From the NCBI GenBank assembly GCA_001414485.1, contig LLEY01000011.1, positions 248,001-312,000 of the forward strand: a stretch of DNA of 64,000 bases, read 5' to 3'. Position numbers and translations under genes: made by a program. This stretch comes from Calycina herbarum. Its lineage: Eukaryota; Ascomycota; Leotiomycetes; Helotiales; Pezizellaceae. The notes under the pieces are model-generated. The model searched no databases. It saw nothing but the letters and a program-made list of their open reading frames with translations, and was not told where the DNA came from. This document shows, in pieces, positions 56,355 to 64,000 of this stretch; the stretch's first letter is position 1; every line of letters begins with the position of its first letter.

Positions 56355-57807
56355 GGCCACAACGTAGCCCTCGACGGGGCGGTCAACTCAGATCTTTCCG
56401 ATATGCAGGTACGCTGGTCCAGGTATGGAATTGTCTTGTGGAGGTCGCACAAGAATACTTGTAGGACCCTAGGCGTGCTAAGCCGGCATCTATTGAGGGA
56501 GGATGTATCAGTAACGGTTTGCTTGCCAGGCTGTGCGGTGTGTTTGGGAGGGGTGGCCGCGGGCGAGGAAGATTTTCTCGTAAAATGGTGGGGATAGCTC
56601 ACAAGAGAAAGAATTTTGGCCGCGGGAAAGGTTATTTTGGTCGGCTGGTCGTGGGGAAGACGCTGCCCTGATCGTAAGATAACTTTCTGGTTTGCTTTTG
56701 CCTTCACGGCAGGAAGACGAAGGTTACTCTGCAAGTACCCGAGATGTGCGATCTGAAAGCTGTCGCGAAGGGGAGGGGTTGTGGTGGGTGCAACTCTACT
56801 TGCACTGTACAGCGTACGTGCGTTGCTTGGGTGGTGTGGTGCGCCGCCTCTCGCGGTGAAGGGATGAACCGACTTCAAAAGAACCGCATATTGCAAGTCA
56901 CCATCAACTCCCGTTTTTGTGCTTACAATCAACTAAATTGACATTTACAAGTGAATTAATTCGGTTAGTTTTCCAGCTCCTTTTCCCTAGCTGGAGTTGA
57001 CAATGCGATTGAGGTGCGGGGGGCTTTCATGCCCCCTCCCAGACATACGCCGCTATGCGACTGCGAGGTGCGAGAAACCTTGGAACTCATTACACAGTTG
57101 CTTCTCTGCTGGGTGGGTCAAGAGGCATGTCAAACGGGCATGGACTAATATTTTGTCTTCTTTTCAAAATGCTTCTTCTTCTCAGCCACGTTGGGAAGAG
57201 CAAAACATGCATAGCGGGTCGGACACAAACAGATCCCATACCGGTAGTCCTGAAAAGGGAATGGGCAAAGCCTCTTTTGGATATCAAAGTATATCTGACC
57301 CCATGGCTATGCTGCATTCGGAAAGGCAAACCCCATTCTGTGAATTCTACCACCTCACCTTTGGCTACACCTCCAAACGGACCATTCACGCCGCTCAAAT
57401 CTGCCTCTTGTCCTCAAGTCTGCCCAAATACGGTGAGCACAGCCTAGCTGTCAAGTAGCGTAACGTAGCCTGACAAGATGCAGTCATGACCCAAAGTGTG
57501 GTGGTATTCGTGCCAGTCGTCGTAACACAAGCAGCAGACCCTTTCCGATACCATCCGATGGGTCGAGTATCGTGCAGTATAAATCAAGATTGAAGCAGAA
57601 GCTCCCGTCCAAATCGTGGGATTATGTGGTTGCAATATCGTCGCCATCTGTTGTACATCTGCAGCAGTAAAACCCGTTTTCGTGACTGCCAGGTGGAATT
57701 TTGTGTGTCTCGTGGCAAACAGAATGCCGGGAATAACCTCGAATAGAATGCTCCAAAGTAATTACTGTGCCCAACGTTCTCTTCGAAGCTTTTCAGAGGT
57801 CCACCAT
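56355..57807. other. Intergenic, karyopherin promoter side
   Basis: 1.45 kb between the Kap104 start and the PAC4 3' end. A frame at 56997-57458 plus is open but has no domain or splice support. Nothing else is seen. Confidence 0.4.
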
Positions 57808-58283
57808 TCAGCTCTTTTGGAATTCCTCCATCACCACCTCAACCACCTTCTTGAACCCCTCCATTTCTTCCTCGACCGTCCCACCCATTCCCGCACCCGC
57901 AAAGGTTATAGAATTTCCGACATAAACCGGTCTTTGTGTTCGTCGAGCGAGTAGCTTTGCCATGCGCGTTGTGAAGTCCAACGAAGACTCTTGCGTGTAA
58001 AGAGGGGTAGATAGTGTTTGGCCGGTATTCAATCTCTGCCCTGGTATTAGATTTGCAATGGAATCCATGAATTCGAACGGGATGAACATACATCTGGCAT
58101 AGCATAGACAAAGGAGCCCAGCGGGACGGTGGTGGAGGTGTCGCCATTCGAGGCAGTGGTCAGGAATAGAAGGATGGAGGTTTTTTGGACTGTGAGGCGG
58201 AGATGGATTCGAGTATCCCGGCCCTTTGGCAGAGGAAAAGAAACCTCAATGGGACGACTGGAGTGTTGCTCGTCGTTCTCCAT
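57808..58283 (-). CDS. Proteasome assembly chaperone 4 homologue
   Basis: Two exons: 58283-58092 and 58035-57808. 420 nt, 139 aa; the 56-nt intron is GT-AG, phase 0. The pattern IEVSFPLPKGRDTRIHLRLTVQKTSILLFLTT, then VPLGSFVYAMPD, then LSTPLYTQESSLDFTTRMAKLLARRTQRPVYVGNSITFA fits PAC4/POC4-type small chaperones that pair with PAC3 during assembly of the 20S alpha ring. Size matches the family. It is directly followed on the same strand by the alpha/beta hydrolase gene at 58545, with 261 nt between. Confidence 0.85.
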
Positions 58284-58544
58284 TGTGGATGACTTGAGTT
58301 GCAGTTCCTTTGTAAAGAGTTGTTGGTGTTGACAAAGCCTGGAAAGAGGTCCCTAGCTTTGACCAATGAAATTTGTCACCCTCGTTGCCTTCACATCTTC
58401 AGGAATGTTTTTTAACACAACCTACACCAACTTCAACGGCACAACAGACATGAATGATATCAATTGTTTAAATTTGGTTTCTGAAAGCTACATGCGCGTC
58501 GTTGCAATTCCTTACTCTGTTAACTATATCAATTGCTATTTGGA

Positions 58545-60055
58545 TCAGAGTCCAATCTCCCGAAGCCTCTCATTCAACCATGCGACATCTTCCTTGCTGT
58601 CACCTGGTCCTCCAGCCCAGTGTCCCCATATCTGGCCGCCAGTCAGTTTTGACACAAAAGTCGTAGAACAATAGAGGGACAAGTAAAGAGCAAGGGGAAA
58701 ATTTTGAGCTCACACTTGGGAATGCTATCATCCTTCCAACCCCCTCTCTCATAGTCGCGACTTCATTTTCCGAATCTTCAGGTCTAATTCAAGTGAGCAG
58801 GCAGCTACTCAACAATTCCAGATTGGCTTACGGGAAATATAAATCAGTCTTCCCAGGAAGTACAAGCGTTTTTGCTTTGATGGCCTGCATAGCTGCCTTG
58901 AAGTCTCCGTTATATGGCTCTTGCTTCGAAACGTCTCCGGCTTGCCAGGTATGCAACATCACCAACAGGTTATCAGGATCTGGGAAGTTGTTAACGGTAT
59001 TTCCAATGAATTATAAAGTGGTACTACCCTTGGATAGTGCCCAACTCTCCCAAAAGTTTGTCATGAAGTCCTCGAGGTCCTTGAAGCCCAGTACAGTTTC
59101 ATACAACTTCTCACGATAGAATGCTTGACTAAAGCCCCATCCTACATAGATTTAGCTATCAGCTATTGCGCAAATAAAGGGTGGGAAGACGCACCAGCGT
59201 AGCCTCTCCCAAATGCTTTCAATCCAACTTCCTTCTCTTCGGCCGTCCAAGGATCCATGTCATCAAGAGAAAGCTTTCCCAAAGCAGCTGCTTTGCCATT
59301 GCAAGAGCCACCAGATGATTGCTTTTTGGCCGCAAGAAGAGCAGATTTCACGCCTTCGAGGAATACTTGGTTGTGAAGACTAGTCACAGCCGAGCCACAG
59401 AATGGGACACAGATGTCCATGAAATCGGGATAACTTGTTGCCCATTGGTAAGTTTGACCTACATTTTGGTAAGCTATTGTCTAACATATCACCCATATCA
59501 CATCGTGGGAGTCTCGGTTTCCGGAGATTGATAATCTTACCTGCGCCCATACTCCAACCCAACACAGCCCTCGCATGCTTAACATTTAAGTGTTCTGTTA
59601 CCAATTTATGCTGAGCTTTCACGTTGTCGAAAAAGGTGATTCTGATAGACGGGCTCATAGCAGAATTCGAAGGGGAAGTCGACTGTCCATTTCCGAATAG
59701 AGCTGTGATGATGATGAAGTACTGCTTTGGATTCAAGACCTGATCTTCTCCGATAAGCCATTCGTTGTCGGCGATTGCTTCAAGAAGTCAGTAAATTTTA
59801 TAGTCTTCTAGTCGAATCATGTTCTTACATCCCCTGGAATCATGTTAGCATATTAGTATTTCCTTATGGGCTTGGACTTAGTCCATATTGTACTAGCCAG
59901 TCAACTAAATAAAATACTTACGAAAACCATGAAGGGTATATTATCACAGGAGATTTTGGATCTCCAAATGTCTTGTATGCAATCTCTGCATCTTTGATTG
60001 ATTCTCCTGATTGGAGTGGAAAGTCTCCAAGTTTGTAGGTCTCAACACCTGACAT
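58545..60055 (-). CDS. MET2-like alpha/beta hydrolase with a 5-nt micro-exon
   Basis: Eight exons: 60055-59922, 59833-59829, 59777-59541, 59458-59195, 59141-59028, 58979-58832, 58783-58714, 58631-58545. They total 1059 nt (352 aa). Exon 2 is five bases (GGGAT); it is required to join YPSWFS to GSIADNEWLIGEDQVLN in frame, and both flanking introns (88 and 51 nt) have GTAAGT/GTAAGA donors, branch points and AG acceptors. GWSMGAG holds the nucleophile Ser122, VLPGKTDLYF the acid, and IWGHWAGGP the base. This is the homoserine O-acetyltransferase-like alpha/beta hydrolase family, whose members act as acyltransferases or hydrolases; the exact reaction is not assignable. It is divergent from the flavin-reductase-like gene. 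Confidence 0.88.
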
Positions 60056-60489
60056 GGCGGTAATAAGTTATGGGATTGGCTCTGTACTTGATTCAAGTAA
60101 GGGATGATGATGATGATTCAAAATCACGAAATAAGTTGTAAGTAAATCGAGCTTATCATTGCAAAAATGGAGTATTATCAGTATCAACACCTAGATATGA
60201 GTAGCTCCTGCGAACACCCCTCATTCAGGTGTGGGGTAAACACTCCCACCACCGGCTAGTGTCGGTGGGTCCTATAAGGCCGGAACTTTTTCCGTCCATG
60301 TCGATTACACCATCATCACCAATGTTTGTCACCATTCGAAGAGTTCTGTAAGTGTACCTCGATAATCTTTCACCAGTCTTCATAATTGCCATCACTGATA
60401 TATCACCCAGTCCCTTCAACTTCACCCACGTTTCAATTGTTACAATAACACCCAACTCATCAACAAGACTCTCAACCTCGTCATCGAAA
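60056..60489. promoter_or_regulatory. Divergent promoter region
   Basis: 434 nt between two start codons pointing away from each other, so probably shared. No TATA-like element or known operator is obvious. An in-frame GTG upstream of 60490 is ignored as a start. Confidence 0.4.
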
Positions 60490-61411
60490 ATGTCACGAGC
60501 AGACGCCGAAAAAGAAATCAAGCGAAACCCTCATCCAGATTTCAAAAAGGTCGAAAGTGAAAGATCCTCTTTCGACACCTCCAAATCCTGGGAACTAAAA
60601 CAAGCCCCTCAACCCTCATGGAAATTGGGCGACGGAGCCAACGATAATTCCTCCCTCAACACCCCCCACGTAGAAATCGACCCTTACGAAGAAGGTCGCC
60701 CCCCAGTCTTCAATTACAAACTCCTCATCTCAGGAGTCATCCCACGACCGGTCGGATTCCTCAGCACTCGCTCTAAAGATGGGTCATCTACCAATCTGGC
60801 ACCATTCTCCTACTTCAACATGGTAAACCATGATCCCCCTCTCTTCACAGTGGGTTTCGCAGGCGGCTTCAACAACGCGAAAGATTCCTTGAAGAATTTG
60901 AAGGAGAGTGAGGAGGTTGTGATTAATATTATTTCCGAGCATTTCGTTGAAGCCGCGAATTCGACGAGTATCAATGCGCCCTATGGGGAGAGTGAGTGGG
61001 CTTTGAGTGGACTTACTCCTATTGCTTCTTCGACTGTGAAAGCGAGTAGGGTTAAGGAGGCGATCTTCTCGATTGAGGGGAAGTTGGAGAGTTTGAGGGA
61101 GTTTGAGAGTAGGGCTACGGGGAAGAAGACTGGTGTTCTGGCTATTATTGAGGGGACGAGGTTTTGGGTTAGGGAGGATGCTATCAATGAGGAGAGGAAT
61201 CTTATTGATCCCGCTGTGAGTATTCCCGTTTCTATGAGATGGTATTTTGCTAACAGCTTTGTAGGTTTTGAAGCCCATCAGCAGACTTGGTGGGATTACA
61301 TATGGAAGAACGACTGACGGACTTGAAATTCCCCGACCTGACTACACAGAGACTGTTGAGAAGAATGAGGAGGCGAAGAAGTTGGTGAAGCCTAAAGTGG
61401 ACGGACAATGA
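60490..61411 (+). CDS. Flavin-reductase-like (FMN-binding split barrel) protein
   Basis: Two exons: 60490-61215 and 61265-61411. 873 nt, 290 aa; the 49-nt GT-AG intron is phase 0. KLLISGVIPRPVGFLSTRSKDGSSTNLAPFSYFN is the hallmark FMN-binding loop, followed by NDPP-like LFTVGF and LKNLKESEEVVINIISEHFVEAAN. The C-terminus (LKPISRLGGITYGRTTDGLEIPRPDY) completes the fold. Members bind FMN and reduce flavin or act as flavin-dependent oxidoreductases. No targeting signal. The start is the first ATG in frame. Confidence 0.9.
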
Positions 61412-62394
61412 GTAACTCGTTACAACCGTACCTAGATCTGCCATGACCGACTAGAGAATAGAAGTAGAAGATACTTTTACCTAGGTGTACCACCAACATG
61501 TGTGGGGGTTTGCAGTCTATACATAGTCAATACTTTCCAACAAAGGCAATCGACAGATTTCAAATACTAAACACCAAACACTCGATTTTTGACAGCTTCT
61601 AGTATAAATTCTTCACTGGCTGTCAATGATGAACGCCAATGATGAACGCCAATGAACACAGGGAGGAGGGTGCAACTTACATTTCCGCAGTACTTTGAAT
61701 GGCATGTGGGCAGCTGGTCATTCCTTCCCTCTGGGTTCTCACCTCGTCACGGTGTGGGGGTGGACGGGTGATGGGAGTCGAGGCCTGGTCGAAGTCAAAG
61801 TAAGAGGGAAGGAGCGACCTCCACTTTTAAAAATAAGATCTAGTATGCTGAATGTTCTAACGACTACCTCAGAGTAATAACCCATAGTTTTAACCATAGA
61901 ATATTTGAGTCGTGTTCGTGTTCTATAAAGTATATTCGAGAAGTTTTAGAAAAATTAAATTTATTGAACCATGTAAGCAACAGTAAAAATTGGAAGTATT
62001 TTGCAGCGAACTTAATGTTGGAATTGGTTAATACCATAATTAAAAGTGGATACCTGGGCTAGTGTGATATTAGCCTAGAACCTTAGGCCATAACACTCAC
62101 GTGAGCAACGGAATTGGTATCCAAAACCTCACGTTGCACATCGTGAACAAGACCCTTGTACTATTCCTTCATCTACCCTGTATTATCGGTAGAACCTTTG
62201 TCCGTAGCTCCTTTGAAAGTCCTCGGACGAGTACTCAACCTGGGCTTATCCCACCGTGAAAATGCAAGCGATTTACACCCTACTTTTTATCACCTTCACT
62301 CTGTCACGTGGTTCTGCCTATTCTGCCACCTGTAGACTCAGTCCCTCATTTTCTTTTCAAACAATTACCTACAATTATTCTCATCGTTTCCAAA
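61412..62394. other. Intergenic
   Basis: No gene. Holds a tandem duplication GATGAACGCCAAT (about 61627-61652) and AT-rich patches. The last part is presumably the F-box gene promoter. Confidence 0.4.
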
Positions 62395-64000
62395 ATGGAT
62401 AAAATACCACTAGAAATTTACGATAATGTGAATAGACTCCTGTTCCTGAAGAAAATATTCTAACAGTTTGGCTAGATTGTCTCCAATTTTCGGTACTGTC
62501 TTGAACCGCGACAGCAAGCCAGATTTGACTTGCTGCAAACCCACGGCAATACGATCCCATACAAGATTGAATACCTCCGAGCAGATGTGAAAACACTACG
62601 CAATCTTCGCCTTACTTCAAAGGCGTTTGGAGATGCGGCAACTGCCATTTTATTTCAGTCTACTCATCTCGTTTGGAAGGTTGGCGAATTGTCCGAGCAT
62701 ACAACAGACTTTCCCCTCATTGGACACATTGAGAGATCTGATGCTTCAAAGATCAAGTTTTTGAGGATTGATTTCCAGAGTTGGGGTGATTGGAATGGCA
62801 GACATACCGGTTGTTTTGAGGCGGCAGAAGAGAAGATTCATATGAGGCCACAGTTGCTTGAGACTCCGTTTGGGGTAATACCACCTGCGGATCCTTGTGG
62901 GAATTTTGAGTGGTTAGTTGGATTCTTATTCTTGTGGTTCTCGTATCTCGAAGGCTCGGGAAATACCTTTCTTACTAACTATGTTTTATTATTGTAGGTT
63001 AGAGCGTCCCCAGAGAGCACGAATGTTCATCAAAAAGATGCCTGAGATTTTTGAAAGATTAACAAATTTGAAATCGTTGACTGTAATTTCTGATTCTTGG
63101 GTGAGTATATATCATGGACGCGGAGAGGAATACGCCCCAACCCTAGATATCACTCTCATCTCTTCGTTGGCGGAAGTCATCGCTGGAAGTATGAGGACGA
63201 CGAACTTCGAACATCTCACAGAGTTGAAGCTTTCTCTTCCATGCTCTGAAAACTTCCTGTCTATTTCGAAAGCGATGCCGGAGAGATTGGCTCATCGATT
63301 AAAAAAGCTCTTCCTGGCTTACACTGATGCAACTGGGCCCAACGGATCTAATAATTATTTACATGAAAGCAGTGAGACTCATGATGGCGATGACAACTAT
63401 CCTCTATCGAATCTCCAGGAAGAGTATCCCAATCCACAATATACGTACGCAATGTTCAACATAGTCTCCCAATGTCCAAATCTTCAGGTGCTTGGACTCG
63501 TCGGGACACATTTCCTCGACGGCAATCTTCTAGACTGGAAATCAAAAGCGACAAGCTTAGAATCGATTCTAATATCACGCATGAACATCACTTCTAAGAA
63601 CTTGATTAAGTTACTCTCACCTCCAGCACACCATCTTACCATGGACTCATCAGTCCTCACAAACATCGAACTCGAGTGGGTGGATCTCACAGATGGCTTA
63701 TGGGAAGAAGTATTCAAACACCTCACCACATGTCCCAGACTAGCCTATCTCAACCCAAAGGATCTCTCATACGCGCGAAATGGACGATCTGCTCACTTCA
63801 GTATGACTCTCTTCCCATCCACCCCTCCATATACAAGAGTCTTCATACTAACAAACTGCAGGAGAGTGGAACGTCAGACCATACCAGAATGAGAGTAACT
63901 TGTGGTCCCTAAATGGAACAGATGAAATGGAACTTCTCTCGCTCGTACGAAATTTGGCGGAGAAAGCTGGGGGGAGGACTAATTACTCGGATCTTTGGAT
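62395..64000 (+). CDS. F-box protein (partial, runs off the window)
   Basis: Exons: 62395-62427, 62476-62912, 62998-63800, 63862 to beyond 64000. Introns of 48, 85 and 61 nt are GT-AG with matching phases. MDKIPLEIYDN joins to IVSNFRYCLEPRQQ, then LRNLRLTSKAFGDAATAILF, the F-box pattern. Leucine-rich stretches follow (LTNLKSLTVIS, LTELKLSLPCSENFL, CPNLQVLGLVGTHF), probably leucine-rich repeats for substrate binding. It would recruit a substrate to an SCF ubiquitin ligase via Skp1. Many such genes are lineage-specific in Leotiomycetes. The 3' end lies outside. Confidence 0.8.

Noticed and set aside
56997..57458. A 153-codon open frame near the karyopherin promoter
   Set aside because: Protein composition is unremarkable, a second overlapping frame is equally open, and no family signal is seen.

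Overview
The window is nuclear DNA of a filamentous ascomycete. Genes are split by short introns (mostly 46-130 nt) with GTAAGT-like donors and CTAAC-like branch points. Transposon copies are heavily RIP-mutated: AT-rich, with CAA/CAG and TGG codons turned into stops. Gene content (expanded APH/kinase-fold genes, F-box, Zn2Cys6 regulators, a rhodopsin-like membrane protein, S10 peptidase) suggests Leotiomycetes/Helotiales; that placement is inference, not measured. There are no bacterial-type operons, CRISPR arrays or recognisable tRNAs.

1-10 kb: a regulator with two tandem Zn2Cys6 clusters, an alpha/beta hydrolase, an APH pseudogene and a degenerate kinase-like gene. 10-20 kb: a RIP-mutated nest. 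A chromodomain Ty3/Gypsy retroelement (11155-18901) sits between pieces of two different pogo-like transposons. It carries an antisense Cys-rich/coiled-coil ORF between its chromodomain and polypurine tract, and a nested solo LTR with a perfect GACTG duplication. 20-25 kb: a frameshifted APH gene with an unusual Cys-rich tail, gene fragments and an HD-domain hydrolase.

26-40 kb is a well-kept genic block: secreted S10 carboxypeptidase, SDR, a divergent pair (carnosine N-methyltransferase family / poly(A) polymerase), App1-type phosphatidate phosphatase, and a rhodopsin-domain gene whose frame is broken. 40-52 kb is a second repeat-rich zone: two pogo-like elements with clean TA duplications and TIRs, a 243-bp MITE, an internally deleted LINE with a 14-bp target duplication, a CYP52-like P450 tail fragment, and an intact AIM9-like APH gene.

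53-64 kb is again genic: karyopherin Kap104/transportin, a proteasome assembly chaperone 4 homologue, a MET2-like alpha/beta hydrolase whose best model needs a 5-nt micro-exon, a flavin-reductase-like protein, and an F-box protein running off the window end.

Housekeeping genes (PAP, Kap104, PAC4, App1) alternate with accessory genes, and all RIP-mutated material is confined to 10-20 kb, about 40.7-42.6 kb and 44-52 kb. No single operon-like system is evident. The most unusual items are the 5-nt micro-exon, the antisense retroelement ORF, the double-zinc-cluster regulator, and the variable iteron modules in pogo TIRs and in the LTR U3 regions.
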